Part shown: positions 48,152 through 57,957 of the stretch, piece after piece | Position numbering within the stretch: position 1 is the first letter of the stretch | Layout of the letters: the number at the start of each line of letters is the position of its first letter | Assembly (NCBI RefSeq): GCF_022387135.1 | Contig: NZ_CP092462.1 | Coordinates: 2,046,001-2,110,000, forward strand | Source of the DNA: Comamonas sp. B21-038 | Lineage (GTDB): Bacteria; Pseudomonadota; Gammaproteobacteria; Burkholderiales; Burkholderiaceae_C | Direction: 5' to 3' | Length of the DNA stretch: 64,000 nucleotides | The notes under the pieces: model-generated | Told to the model about the DNA's origin: nothing | Database searches by the model: none | What the model saw: the letters and a program-made list of their open reading frames with translations, nothing else | Made by a program: the position numbers and the translations under genes

Positions 48152-49307
48152 CATCTCCTGGATCCTGCTGGGCTTTCCCGCTGCGTTTGTGCTGGGCTGG
48201 CTGGCTTCGCGTTTTGACCTGCGCCAGATCCGCCGCGAGAACCGCAGCGCCCCCAAGGCCTACTTCAAGGGGCTGAACTTCCTGCTGAACGAGCAGCAGG
48301 ACAAGGCCATCGATGCATTTATCGAGGCCGTACAGAACGACCCCGATACCGCCGAGCTGCACTTTGCGCTGGGCAATCTGTTCCGCCGCCGGGGCGAGTA
48401 CAGCCGCGCGGTGCGGGTGCATGAGCATCTGCTCTCACGCGCCGATATCAGCAAGCCCGAGCGCGAACGTGCCCAGCACGCGCTGGCACTCGATTTTCTC
48501 AAGGCGGGCCTGCTGGACCGCGCCGAGGATGCGCTGTCCCGACTGGACGGCACGCCCTATGAGAACGAGGCACGCCTGTCGCGCCTGGCCATCTACGAGC
48601 GTGCCCACGACTGGCCCCAGGCGGTGCAGATTGCACGCCTGATGCACAGCCACAACCAGGGCGACTACAGTGTGCGCATTGCCCATTACCTGTGCGAGCA
48701 AGCATTGGGCCAGCAGGCCCAGGGCCAGCGCGACGCTGCACTGAGCCTGCTGCAGCAAGCCCAGTCCGAAGCCCCGCATGCACCGCGCCCCCGCATTGAG
48801 TTGGCCCATCTGCAGCACAAGAGTGGACATCCTTCGCTGGCGCTGAGTTCGTTGATCGAACTGGCATCGGTGTCGCCCTCCTCGGTGCCGCTGGTCGCCC
48901 CGCTGATGCTGGAGCTGGTCAAGACCGATGAGCGCAAGCCGCAGGTGCGTGCGCTGCTGGAGGCGAACTACCAGAACGCGCCGTCGCTGGATGTGATGGA
49001 GAGCCTCGTTCAGATGGACGAGCATGCGATGGTGCCGGACGCGGCGGCGCCTGCCGGGCGTGACTGGTACATCGAGCATCTGCGCCATGAGCCTTCGCTG
49101 GTGGCTGCGGGTCGCTGGCTGACCCAGGAAACCCTCAGTCATGAGGAACACCACCCGGCTATCCAGCGCGCATTGGACAATGCCGCCAAGCCGCTGACAC
49201 GCTACCGCTGCGCCGCCTGCGGTTTTGAAGCGCGCCAGCATTTCTGGCAGTGCCCCGGCTGCCAATCCTGGGACAGCTACCCACCCCGCCGGGTGGAAGA
49301 GCAATAG
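48141..49307 (+). CDS. lapB: LapB, lipopolysaccharide assembly protein B
   Basis: LapB (YciM) is a membrane-anchored TPR protein that adapts LpxC to FtsH proteolysis and so sets lipopolysaccharide levels. The 388-residue protein has an N-terminal anchor (FDISWILLGFPAAFVLGWLA), TPR repeats from about residue 35 (YFKGLNFLLNEQQDKAIDAF, ELHFALGNLFRRRGEYSRAV, LALDFLKAGLLDRAEDALSR) and a C-terminal rubredoxin-like zinc module with CAACGFEARQHFWQCPGCQS (C-x2-C and C-x2-C). Length agrees with E. coli LapB (389). The ATG at 48141 overlaps lapA by 11 bases. Confidence 0.95.
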   Translation: MEFDISWILLGFPAAFVLGWLASRFDLRQIRRENRSAPKAYFKGLNFLLNEQQDKAIDAFIEAVQNDPDTAELHFALGNLFRRRGEYSRAVRVHEHLLSRADISKPERERAQHALALDFLKAGLLDRAEDALSRLDGTPYENEARLSRLAIYERAHDWPQAVQIARLMHSHNQGDYSVRIAHYLCEQALGQQAQGQRDAALSLLQQAQSEAPHAPRPRIELAHLQHKSGHPSLALSSLIELASVSPSSVPLVAPLMLELVKTDERKPQVRALLEANYQNAPSLDVMESLVQMDEHAMVPDAAAPAGRDWYIEHLRHEPSLVAAGRWLTQETLSHEEHHPAIQRALDNAAKPLTRYRCAACGFEARQHFWQCPGCQSWDSYPPRRVEEQ

Positions 49308-49727
49308 GACATCCCGGTCGCTTCTGCTAGGATGCGCTGACGCCCTGCCCTGGGGCGCAGGAGCCCAGACATGCCTCGGCACCGGACCCCATGCACCCAA
49401 GCCCAGCCCACCATGGAGCGCGCCTCAGCGGCGCGTCGCACGTGCACGTCGCCGGGTGGCTCGCCGCGACGCACCATTTTCCACCTGATACCCATCCCAG
49501 GTGCTGCAGCCCGGCCGCCGTGTTGGCCTATGGCCAAAGGCCTGCCTATTCATGCAAAGCATGCATCGGCCCATGTCCAAAACATCCATCCAGAAACCGC
49601 CTTTGCTCGCGCATTTGCAGTCACTAACATAGGGTATTGACTATCGATAAGCCATGACCAATATCCTGAACTTGCTCGGGTTTTAGTAGCAGCTGGGATC
49701 GAGCCAGCTTGTAGAATTTACAAAGAA
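49308..49727. other. 420-base non-coding region upstream of the Mrp antiporter operon
   Basis: No gene is supported; the few short open frames here have no similarity I recognise and no ribosome-binding site. Inverted-repeat character is visible (GCGTCGC near 49434 with GCGACGC near 49470; GGCCTATGGCCAAAGGCC near 49523). A possible -35 TTGACT at 49637-49642 has only a weak -10 (AATATC) 17 bases on. The leader before the first gene (mrpA) is AT-richer and could be a site for regulation by sodium or pH, but no known riboswitch was identified. Confidence 0.5.
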
Positions 49728-52650
49728 ATGGCACTTTCCTACCTGATCCTCCTCCCCTTCATCGGCAGCGCCATCGCGGCGCTGCTGCCTGCCAACGCGC
49801 GTAACACCGAGTCCACCTTGGCAGGGGCCATAGCCGTGTTCTGTGTGGTTCAAGTCGCCATGCTTTTCCCGGAAACGCAGAACAATGGCGTGGTGCACCA
49901 CAACGTGGCCTGGTTGGGCCAGTTGGGCCTGGATCTGCACTTCCGCATGGACGGCTTTGCCTGGATGTTCTCCATTCTGGTGCTGGGCATTGGCAGCCTG
50001 GTGGTGCTGTACGCCCGCTACTACATGTCGCAAGCCGATCCGGTGCCACGCTTCTTCTCGTTTTTCCTGGCGTTCATGGGATCGATGATGGGGGTAGTGC
50101 TCTCGGGCAACCTGATCCAGCTGGTGTTTTTCTGGGAACTGACCAGCCTCTTCTCCTTCCTGCTGATCGGCTACTGGCACCACCGCAAGGATGCACGCAT
50201 GGGCGCACGCATGGCGCTGACGGTGACCGGCACCGGCGGCCTGTGCCTGCTGGGGGCGTATTGCTGCTGGGCCATATCGTCGGCAGCTATGAACTGGACA
50301 ATGTGCTGGCGGCGGGCGACCAGATCCGCAACCACGAGCTCTACCGCGTTACGCTGGTGCTGGTGTTGCTGGGAGCACTGACCAAGAGTGCACAGTTTCC
50401 CTTCCATTTCTGGCTGCCGCGCGCCATGGCAGCACCCACCCCCGTGTCGGCCTACCTGCATTCGGCCACCATGGTCAAGGCAGGCGTCTTCTTGCTCGCG
50501 CGCCTCTGGCCAGCGCTGAGCGGTACCGAGGAATGGTTCTGGCTCGTCGGGGTGCCGGCGCCATCACCTTGCTGTTGGGCGGCTACATCGCCATGTTCCA
50601 GCACGATATGAAGGCGCTGCTGGCCTATTCGACCTTGTCGCACCTGGGCCTGATCACCTTGCTGCTCGGCCTCAACAGCCCCTTGGCTGCCGTCGCTGCC
50701 GTGTTCCACATCATGAACCATGCGACCTTCAAGGCCTCGCTGTTCATGGCGGCCGGCATTGTCGACCACGAATCGGGCACGCGTGATATCCGCCGGCTCT
50801 CCGGCTTGCAGAAAATGATGCCGATCACCGGCACCCTGGCGATGGTGGCCAGTGCGGCCATGGCCGGTGTGCCGCTGCTCAACGGCTTTTTGTCCAAGGA
50901 AATGTTTTTTGCCGAAACGGTGTACATCAACACCACACCGTTTCTGACCACGGCGTTGCCGGTGGCAGCTACCCTGGCCGGTATTTTCAGCGTCGCCTAT
51001 TCGCTGCGCTTCACCGTCGATGTGTTTTTTGGCCCGCCTGCCACCGATCTGCCGCATGAGCCGCATGAGCCACCGCACTGGATGCGGGTGCCCGTCGAGC
51101 TGCTGGTGCTGATCTGTCTGCTGGTGGGAATCTTTCCGGCCTGGGCGGTCGGCCAGTACCTCGATGCGGCCGCCTCGCCGGTGGTGGGCGGCAGCTTGCC
51201 GGAGTTCAGCCTGGCGCTGTGGCATGGCATCAATGCGCCGCTGGTGATGAGCATCATCGCCATGCTCGCTGGCATTCTGCTCTATCTGCTGCTGCGTCTG
51301 CTGCGCGCCAAGCAATACCTCGATGATGCACCGCTGGTCGGGCGCATCAATGGCCAATGGGTGTTCCAGGCGGTGATGGCGATCATCACCAACGGTGCGC
51401 GCCATCTGCGCCGCTGGCTGGGCACGCGCCGCTGGCAATGGCAGGCGCTGTGGCTGGTGCTGGCGGCATTGCTGACGGCTACGCTTCCGCTGCTGATCCA
51501 TGGCCTGGAGCTGGGCAACCGCGGCCTGCAACCGCTGTCCCCCGCCTTTGGCATTCTGTGGCTGATCGGCATCAGCTGCTCGCTGGCAGCAGCCTTCCTC
51601 GTCAAGTACCACCGCCTGGCGGCGCTGGTCACCTTGGGCGGCGCCGGGCTGGCAACCTGCCTGACCTTCCTGTGGTTCTCCGCGCCTGATCTCGCGCTGA
51701 CCCAGCTGGTGGTTGAAGTAGTCACCACGGTGCTGCTGCTGCTGGGTCTGCGCTGGCTGCCCAAGCGCGACAAGAAGCTCAAGAAAGTCTCCCAGCAAGG
51801 CGCACTGGTCACGCTGCGCCGCTGGCGTGACTTGTTGATCACGTTGCTGGCCGGTGGCGGCATGGCCTGGCTGTCGTTTGCGATGATGAGCCGGCCCTTC
51901 CCCGAAAGCACCTCGACCTTCTTCCTGGAGCGTGCGCAAACGGAAGGCGGTGGCACCAACGTTGTCAACGTGATGCTCGTCGATTTCCGTGGGTTTGATA
52001 CCTTTGGCGAAATCGTCGTGCTCGGCATTGTTGCGCTGACCGTGTATGCGCTGCTGCGGCGCTTCCGCCCGGCACCCGAGGCGATGGACGTGCCCGAGCA
52101 GCAGCGCTTTTTGCCAGCTGACTTACAGACCGACCTGCTCAACCCGCGCAGCGCCACCGATACCGCTGTGGGCTACCTGATGGTGCCCGCTGTGCTGGTG
52201 CGCCTCTTGCTGCCGTTTGCCGCCATTGTTGCAATGTACCTGTTCATGCGTGGCCACAATGAGCCCGGCGGGGGATTTGTCGCCGGCCTGACCTTGGCCA
52301 TCGGTCTGCTGCTGCAGTACATCATCTCCGGTACGCACTGGGTCGAATCGCATTTGCCCATCTACCCGCGCCGCTGGATTGCCGCCGGTCTGCTGTTTGC
52401 ACTGGGCACCGGTGTGGGCAGCTGGTACTTCGGCTATCCGTTCCTGACCAGCCACACCGCACACCTGACCCTGCCGGTCGTAGGCGAGATCCATATCGCC
52501 AGCGCACTGTTCTTCGATATCGGCGTGTTCTCGCTGGTCGTGGGCTCCACGATGCTGATGCTCACCAGCATTGCCCACCAATCCGTCCGGGGCTTCCGCT
52601 ACCACGAACGCCAGCAAGGCGAGCGCAGCGACTCGGCATCTCAATCCTAA
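49728..52650 (+). pseudogene. Fused MrpA/MrpB subunit of a Na+/H+ antiporter, interrupted by two frameshifts
   Basis: Read through, this is a roughly 974-residue protein: a NuoL-like MrpA part with [52 protein letters not shown] and [16 protein letters not shown], and a C-terminal MrpB (MnhB) domain with FMRGHNEPGGGFVAGL. The reading frame breaks twice. Near 50252-50256 a run of five G should be six; the first frame otherwise ends at 50381. Near 50549-50552 a run of four G should be five; the last frame runs to 52650. Both are single-base losses in G runs about 296 bases apart, so sequencing or assembly error is likely; true inactivation is possible. AAAGAA precedes the ATG. The operon is probably intact downstream. 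Confidence 0.88.
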
Positions 52651-52662
52651 GGACAATACCAA

Positions 52663-53028
52663 ATGGAAATCGTACTGGCCATTGCCATTGGCGTATTGAC
52701 CGGCTCCGGCGTCTGGCTGTTGCTGCGCCCACGGACGTTCCAGATCATCATGGGTCTGCTGTTGCTGTCGTATGCGGTCAATCTGTTTATCTTCAGCATG
52801 GGCCGCGTAGGCCTGGCAATCGACCGCGAACCGATACTGCAGCCGGGTGTACCGACTGATCTGATGCACTATGCCGACCCCATGCCACAAGCGCTGGTGC
52901 TGACGGCGATCGTCATCGGTTTTGCGATGACCGCGCTCTTTCTGGTGGTGCTGCTCGCCTCGCGCGGCATGACGGGCACCGACCACGTGGACGGGTCCCT
53001 GTCCAATGACGTGCAGGAGGCGCCTTGA
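52663..53028 (+). CDS. mrpC: MrpC, Na+/H+ antiporter subunit C
   Basis: MrpC (MnhC) is a NuoK-like subunit of the multisubunit Mrp cation/proton antiporter in the inner membrane. The 121-residue protein has three hydrophobic segments (IVLAIAIGVLTGSGVWLLL, IIMGLLLLSYAVNLFIFSMG, ALVLTAIVIGFAMTALFLVV) and conserved NLFIFSMG and DPMPQALVLTAIVIGF. AAGGAC lies eight bases before the ATG. The stop overlaps the mrpD start by one base (TGATG). Confidence 0.94.
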   Translation: MEIVLAIAIGVLTGSGVWLLLRPRTFQIIMGLLLLSYAVNLFIFSMGRVGLAIDREPILQPGVPTDLMHYADPMPQALVLTAIVIGFAMTALFLVVLLASRGMTGTDHVDGSLSNDVQEAP

Positions 53029-54797
53029 TGTCGCTGATGACGCTGACTGAGCGCCTGATGCCGCACCTGCTGCTGGCACCGATTTTGCTGCCCATGCTGA
53101 CCGCAGCCTTGATGCTGACCCTGGGCGAGAAGTACCAACGCACCAAACTGCTGATGAACATCAGCTCCTGCCTGATCGGCCTGGTCATTGCGATGGCGCT
53201 GGTCAAATGGAGCAACCAGGATGGCATGGCCACCTCGATGAATGTCTACCTGTCGGGCAACTGGGCCGCGCCGTTTGGCATTGTGCTGGTGCTCGACCGG
53301 CTCTCGGCGCTGATGCTGCTGACCACCAGCGTGGTTGCGCTGTGTGCAGTGGTGTATTCGGGCGCGCGCTGGCACCGGGTAGGCGTGCATTTTCACCCGC
53401 TGTTCCAGTTCCAGATGATGGGCCTGGCCGGTGCCTTTCTCACGGGCGACCTGTTCAACCTGTTCGTGTTCTTCGAGATCATGCTCGCTGCCTCCTATGG
53501 CCTGCTGCTGCATGGCTCAGGCAAGTCCCGGGTTCAGCATGGCCTGCACTACATCGCCATCAACCTGGCAGCGTCGTCACTGTTTCTGATTGGCGTGTCG
53601 ATGCTCTATGGCATCACCGGCACCTTGAACATGGCCGACCTGGCGCGCATCATTCCGAGCGTCAGCAGCGCGGACCGGGGCTTGCTGCATACCGCCGCCG
53701 GCATTCTGGCCACCGCCTTCCTGATCAAGGCAGCGGTCTGGCCGCTGAACTTCTGGCTGGTGCCCGCCTATGGCTCGGCCACGGCCCCGGTCGGCGCCAT
53801 TTTTGCGCTGATGACCAAGGTGGGCATCTACACGATTGTGCGGCTGTGGACCTTGATGTTCAGCAGCGAGGCCGGGCCATCGGCCCATTTTGGCAGCGCC
53901 TGGCTGATCCTGGGTGGCCTGGCCACGATGCTGTATGCGGCCATTTCCATGCTTGGCACGCAGCGCCTGGGCTATGTGGCGGGCTATGCCGCCATCCTGT
54001 CCGCAGGCACGTTGCTGGCTGCCGCCGGCTTTGGCCAGAACCTGATGACGAGCGCCTTGCTGTACTACATGCCGAGCTCGACGCTTGCGGTGGCGGCGCT
54101 GTTCCTGATCACCGACCTGATCGAGCGATGGCGCACGACCGACGGTGCCAGCGTACGCTTCGAGGATGAGGAGGCGCCGTTCCTGACCGCCGAACTGCTG
54201 CCGCGCGATGGTTTCAACCTCGACGAAGACGAGGAAGTGCTGATCGGCCGGGCCATTCCGGCAGCGATGGCATTTCTGGGGCTGTCGTTCATGCTCTGCA
54301 CCTTGGTGATATCGGGCCTGCCGCCGCTGTCCGGCTTCATCGGCAAGTTCGCCATGCTCTCGGCGCTGCTCAATCCCCTGGGACTGGGCTCTTCGGCAGG
54401 TACGCAGATCGGCTGGTTGGGCTGGCTTTTCATGGGCTTGCTGATCGCCACGGGGCTGATGGCGTTGACCGCCCTGGTGCGGATCGGGATTCGGGAGTTC
54501 TGGTCCAGCATCAGCCGCAATACCCCTGAGCTGAAGGTCATCGAGGGCCTGCCGCTAGCGATCTTGCTCGGTTGCTGCATCCTCATGGTGACCCATGGTG
54601 CCAGCGTGATGCGCTTTACCCAGCGGGCTGCCGACAACCTCCACGCGCCCGGCAATTACATCCGCGCCGTGCTGGAGACCCATCCCAAGCCCTCCCCCAC
54701 GGCCAAGCCCGTGGTCGCTCCCGAGATCCCGACCGTGCTCCCTGAGACGGGGTTTGGGCTTGCGCCGCAAGCTCCTGCAGGAGGTACCGAGCCATGA
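53028..54797 (+). CDS. mrpD: MrpD, Na+/H+ antiporter subunit D
   Basis: MrpD is a NuoN/L-like proton-translocating subunit of the Mrp complex. The 589-residue protein has about 14 membrane segments; KAAVWPLNFWLVPAYGSATA and APVGAIFALMTKVGIYTIVR carry conserved lysines, FNLFVFFEIMLAASYGLLLH the conserved glutamate, and SGLPPLSGFIGKFAMLSALL the late conserved loop. A Pro-rich C-terminal tail (KPVVAPEIPTVLPETG) is present. AGGAGG lies eight bases before the ATG at 53028. An in-frame TTG directly upstream is not favoured. ATGA overlap links it to mrpE. Confidence 0.95.
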   Translation: MSLMTLTERLMPHLLLAPILLPMLTAALMLTLGEKYQRTKLLMNISSCLIGLVIAMALVKWSNQDGMATSMNVYLSGNWAAPFGIVLVLDRLSALMLLTTSVVALCAVVYSGARWHRVGVHFHPLFQFQMMGLAGAFLTGDLFNLFVFFEIMLAASYGLLLHGSGKSRVQHGLHYIAINLAASSLFLIGVSMLYGITGTLNMADLARIIPSVSSADRGLLHTAAGILATAFLIKAAVWPLNFWLVPAYGSATAPVGAIFALMTKVGIYTIVRLWTLMFSSEAGPSAHFGSAWLILGGLATMLYAAISMLGTQRLGYVAGYAAILSAGTLLAAAGFGQNLMTSALLYYMPSSTLAVAALFLITDLIERWRTTDGASVRFEDEEAPFLTAELLPRDGFNLDEDEEVLIGRAIPAAMAFLGLSFMLCTLVISGLPPLSGFIGKFAMLSALLNPLGLGSSAGTQIGWLGWLFMGLLIATGLMALTALVRIGIREFWSSISRNTPELKVIEGLPLAILLGCCILMVTHGASVMRFTQRAADNLHAPGNYIRAVLETHPKPSPTAKPVVAPEIPTVLPETGFGLAPQAPAGGTEP

Positions 54798-55282
54798 AGC
54801 GCCTTTTCCCTGCGCCCCTGCTGTCCGTGCTGCTGTGCCTGGTGTGGCTGCTGCTCAACCGCAGCCTCAGCCCCGGGCAGATCATTCTCGGTGTGCTGCT
54901 GGGCTGGCTGATTCCAATGCTCACCCAGGGGCTGCGCCCACGCTCGGTCAGCATCAAAAAACCCTGGACCATCATCCGGCTGGGCTTTCGTGTGGCTGCG
55001 GATTCGCTGCAATCCAATGTGGCCGTGCTGCGACTGCTGCTGATGCCGGGCAGCCGAAAAAAGCCGGCAGGGTTTGTTCATGTGCCTTTGCAGCTGCGCG
55101 ACCCCAACGGCCTGGCCGTGCTGGCAATGATCGTCTGTATCACCCCCGGTACCGCGTGGGCCGAGATATCGCGCGACCGCTCCATCCTGCTGCTGCATGT
55201 GCTGGAGGCAGACGACCCGCAAGGCGTTATCGACCACATCAAGGCCTTCTATGAACGGCCCCTCATGGAGATTTTCGAATGA
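54794..55282 (+). CDS. mrpE: MrpE, Na+/H+ antiporter subunit E
   Basis: MrpE is a small membrane subunit of the Mrp complex. The 162-residue protein shows two N-terminal hydrophobic segments (PLLSVLLCLVWLLLNRSLS and GQIILGVLLGWLIPML) and the conserved ITPGTAWAEI-like motif CITPGTAWAEISRDRS, followed by LLLHVLEADDPQGVIDHIK. AGGAGG lies nine bases before the ATG, which overlaps the mrpD stop (ATGA). Confidence 0.94.
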   Translation: MKRLFPAPLLSVLLCLVWLLLNRSLSPGQIILGVLLGWLIPMLTQGLRPRSVSIKKPWTIIRLGFRVAADSLQSNVAVLRLLLMPGSRKKPAGFVHVPLQLRDPNGLAVLAMIVCITPGTAWAEISRDRSILLLHVLEADDPQGVIDHIKAFYERPLMEIFE

Positions 55283-55557
55283 ACATCATTCTTGCCTGGA
55301 CCATGCCGGCAGCCCTTTTCATCTTGCTGCTGGCCATGCTGTTCGCGATGATCCGCCTGCTCAAGGGCCCACAGGCCCAAGACCGCGTTCTGGCGCTGGA
55401 CTGCATGTATCTGATCGGGATGCTCGCGATGCTGGTGCTGGGCATCCACTATGCGTCCGTCAATTACTTTGAGGCCGCGCTGCTCATCGCGTTGTTCGGT
55501 TTTGTCAGCTCGACAGCGATGGCCAAATTCCTGCTGCGCGGGGAGGTGATCGAATGA
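55279..55557 (+). CDS. mrpF: MrpF, Na+/H+ antiporter subunit F
   Basis: MrpF (MnhF) is a small membrane subunit of the Mrp complex. The 92-residue protein has three transmembrane helices and the conserved RLLKGPQAQDRVLALDCMYL signature. GGAG lies eight bases before the ATG, and the start overlaps the mrpE stop by four bases (ATGA). Confidence 0.94.
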   Translation: MNIILAWTMPAALFILLLAMLFAMIRLLKGPQAQDRVLALDCMYLIGMLAMLVLGIHYASVNYFEAALLIALFGFVSSTAMAKFLLRGEVIE

Positions 55558-55931
55558 CCGAAGTCGACCTGCCCATCTGGGTACAGATCCTCGTGTCGGT
55601 GTTGGTGCTTGGCGGCACCTTGATCACGCTGATCGGGGCACTGAGCCTGTTTCGACTGCCCAGCTACTACGAGCGCGTGCATACACCTTCCATCATCGCG
55701 TGCGCCGGCTGCTGGCTCATTGTCTGGAGCTCGGTCTTCTTTTTCAGCCTGCAGTCGCACAAGCCCAGTTTCCACACCTTGCTGATTGCCGTGCTGCTGT
55801 CGGTCGCGGTGCCGATCACCAATATCTTCCTGATGCGTGCGGCACTGTTCCGCGATCGGCGCATGGGCAAGGACGTGCCACCCAGCCTGAGCCGCATCGT
55901 GTCTGCCAACCCGGAAGGCAACGACGCCTGA
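55554..55931 (+). CDS. mrpG: MrpG, Na+/H+ antiporter subunit G
   Basis: MrpG (MnhG) is the last subunit of the Mrp complex. The 125-residue protein has three hydrophobic segments and the conserved GALSLFRLPSYYERVHTPSI sequence. GGAGG lies seven bases before the ATG, which overlaps the mrpF stop by four bases. No terminator is obvious right after it; the next gene starts 136 bases later. Confidence 0.94.
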   Translation: MTEVDLPIWVQILVSVLVLGGTLITLIGALSLFRLPSYYERVHTPSIIACAGCWLIVWSSVFFFSLQSHKPSFHTLLIAVLLSVAVPITNIFLMRAALFRDRRMGKDVPPSLSRIVSANPEGNDA

Positions 55932-56067
55932 GGGCCAGATGGCGATAGCCGGCTAAATAAAACCATGTGGGATGGAGTGTCAGCGGGAATAAGCGCCGGC
56001 GTGCAGCAAGAACAGCGTGCTTGTTCTATGCTGGTGGATCACAAGCATCTACACCGCAGGCCACACC

Positions 56068-57888
56068 ATGACGCTCCTCCTCTCCAGCACCCTAGACCGT
56101 ACGCTCACCCAGTGGGTGGCAGAGCGCCTGGCCCATCCCCAGCCCGAGTGGTCCTGGCAGCTGTGGTGTTTCGAAGGCGTTGAAGCGCGCCGTGCGGCCG
56201 AGGAGATGCTGAGCAAGCAGGGCATCCACGCCCGCATCCGCAGCGCCTACAAGCCCTTGGTGCATGCGGTATTGGAAGACCTCGATACCACCGGGCTGCA
56301 AAGCCTGCATCTGCACTACCCGCTCCATGCGGATGCCGCGCCCAATCGTTTCATGCTGGAAGCCTACCCCCTGGCCGCCATGCTGCCGCCGGGGGTGGAC
56401 CTGCAGATGCAGGCCGGTCAGCACACCGACAGCTACACGCTGGCGCTACGCTACCACGACGGGCACACGAAGAACCTGCAGGTATTCGCACCCAACCGGT
56501 CTTTCCACACCGCACACGGCAGCAGCGGCATCACCCCCTGCGGCTGGCAGCAGGCGCAGGATGCGCAGGGGCGCACCGTGCACGATGCCGCCTTGCAAAC
56601 CGACTACGAAGCTGCTTACGCCCAGGCCCTGCATGCGATCGAGCACCATGCCTGGCCGCAGACCGAGCCCTTTTTCGGCCGCCTGCACATTGCGATGCAG
56701 TTGACCGGTTTTGAGCAGGAGATTGCCGGCACTGGTGAGACCATGAGTACACCGGAAGCCATGCATGAGGACCTGTATTTCTCGCTGCTCGAGCACTTCC
56801 AGAAGCTGTCCGGGCGTGCAGCAGGCGACCGCCGGCTGCAACCGGGCCAGATCGTGCCCGACATCCGGATCGCCGCACAATCCCATCCGCTTGAACAGAC
56901 CTCCGTCGGCTTGCAAATACACGCACTGGCGCTGTCAGAGCCGTTGCCCACCGCGCCTGAGGGCCTGCCGCCAGCGTTCTTCCGCCCCAACAGCATCGAA
57001 GACGCTGCTTTCCATGCGGCGCAGCTGCAGCGTGCCCCCAGCCTGGCCCAGATGGATGCGCTGGTCCAGCCGCTGTTCGCCGCCTATGGCAGCGCCTGCC
57101 AGGGCCAAAGCGTACAAGGCCGCCCTATTGCCGCCACCTATAAAAAAGGCAGCGAACACGCGGTGGTGCTGAGCGGCGGCCAGCATGCCAACGAGATCTC
57201 TGGCGTCACCGGCGCTCTGCGCGGGGCGCTGGCGCTGGCGCAGCAGGCCGACAGCCACTTCGCCTACATCCCCATTGAAAACCCGGACGGCTATGACCTG
57301 CACCAGTGGTACTGCGACTACGCACCGCAGCAGATGCACCATGCAGCGCGCTACACCGCGCTGGGCGACGACCTGGCCTACCGCGACCACGCCCCCTGGT
57401 ACGAGAGCGCACTGCGGCGTGATGCAATTGCCGCCAGTGGTGCGCAGTTGCACCTGAGCCTGCATGGCTACCCCGCACACGAATGGACCCGCCCCCTGTC
57501 GGGCTACGTGCCCCAGGGCTTTGACCTCTGGACCATTCCCAAGGGCTTTTTCCTGATTCTGCGCTACCGGAAAGACTGGCAGGCGCAAGCCGAGGCCCTG
57601 GCCGAACGGGTGGCGCAGGCGCTGCTGAAGGTGGAAGGTTTGCCGGAATACAACCGCCGCCAGTTGGCGCTGTACCAAAGCCATTCCGGCCGCCAGCCGT
57701 TTGAGTTGCGGCACGGTACCCCTTGCTCGATGCAAGTGGATGACAACGGCCTCACGCCGGTAAGCCTGATCACCGAGTTCCCGGACCAGACCGTGGTGGG
57801 CGATGCGCTGGTGTTCGCGCATACCGCACAACGCGCAGCCGTGCTGGCCGCCTATGCCGCCTGGCAGGACATCGTGCAGGCGCGCTGA
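56068..57888 (+). CDS. M14-type zinc peptidase-like protein
   Basis: This 606-residue protein has an M14-type metallopeptidase domain in its C-terminal half. Zinc ligands H373 and E376 lie in SGGQHANEISGVTGAL and a third, H466, in LSLHGYPAHEW; YIPIENPDGYDLHQW is a substrate-pocket segment. The N-terminal ~340 residues (with FEGVEARRAAEEMLSKQGI and MLEAYPLAAMLPPGV) have no domain I recognise; no signal peptide, so the protein is probably cytoplasmic. It is unrelated in detail to the lipoprotein M14 gene at 16544. The ATG at 56068 is preferred over an in-frame ATG 17 codons earlier, but no clear ribosome-binding site is present (AGG, seven bases before). Confidence 0.8.
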   Translation: MTLLLSSTLDRTLTQWVAERLAHPQPEWSWQLWCFEGVEARRAAEEMLSKQGIHARIRSAYKPLVHAVLEDLDTTGLQSLHLHYPLHADAAPNRFMLEAYPLAAMLPPGVDLQMQAGQHTDSYTLALRYHDGHTKNLQVFAPNRSFHTAHGSSGITPCGWQQAQDAQGRTVHDAALQTDYEAAYAQALHAIEHHAWPQTEPFFGRLHIAMQLTGFEQEIAGTGETMSTPEAMHEDLYFSLLEHFQKLSGRAAGDRRLQPGQIVPDIRIAAQSHPLEQTSVGLQIHALALSEPLPTAPEGLPPAFFRPNSIEDAAFHAAQLQRAPSLAQMDALVQPLFAAYGSACQGQSVQGRPIAATYKKGSEHAVVLSGGQHANEISGVTGALRGALALAQQADSHFAYIPIENPDGYDLHQWYCDYAPQQMHHAARYTALGDDLAYRDHAPWYESALRRDAIAASGAQLHLSLHGYPAHEWTRPLSGYVPQGFDLWTIPKGFFLILRYRKDWQAQAEALAERVAQALLKVEGLPEYNRRQLALYQSHSGRQPFELRHGTPCSMQVDDNGLTPVSLITEFPDQTVVGDALVFAHTAQRAAVLAAYAAWQDIVQAR

Positions 57889-57957
57889 CGCATCAAGCGG
57901 AGCCTTTCTGCGCTGGATTTCTCCCCAACACAGCGGGGCCCTGCTAAGCTCGCGGGC

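Noticed and set aside
49391-49627. Overlapping short frames in the gap upstream of the Mrp operon
   Set aside because: Composition is Pro/His/Arg-rich without periodic hydrophobicity, there is no Shine-Dalgarno, and several competing frames overlap; I treat the stretch as non-coding.
50243-50611. An apparently separate 122-codon protein inside the Mrp operon
   Set aside because: Its sequence is the middle part of the MrpA subunit displaced by two flanking frameshifts, not an independent gene.
57889-57957. A possible fluoride riboswitch before fluC
   Set aside because: The 69 bases upstream show no fluoride-riboswitch consensus or pseudoknot-forming elements.
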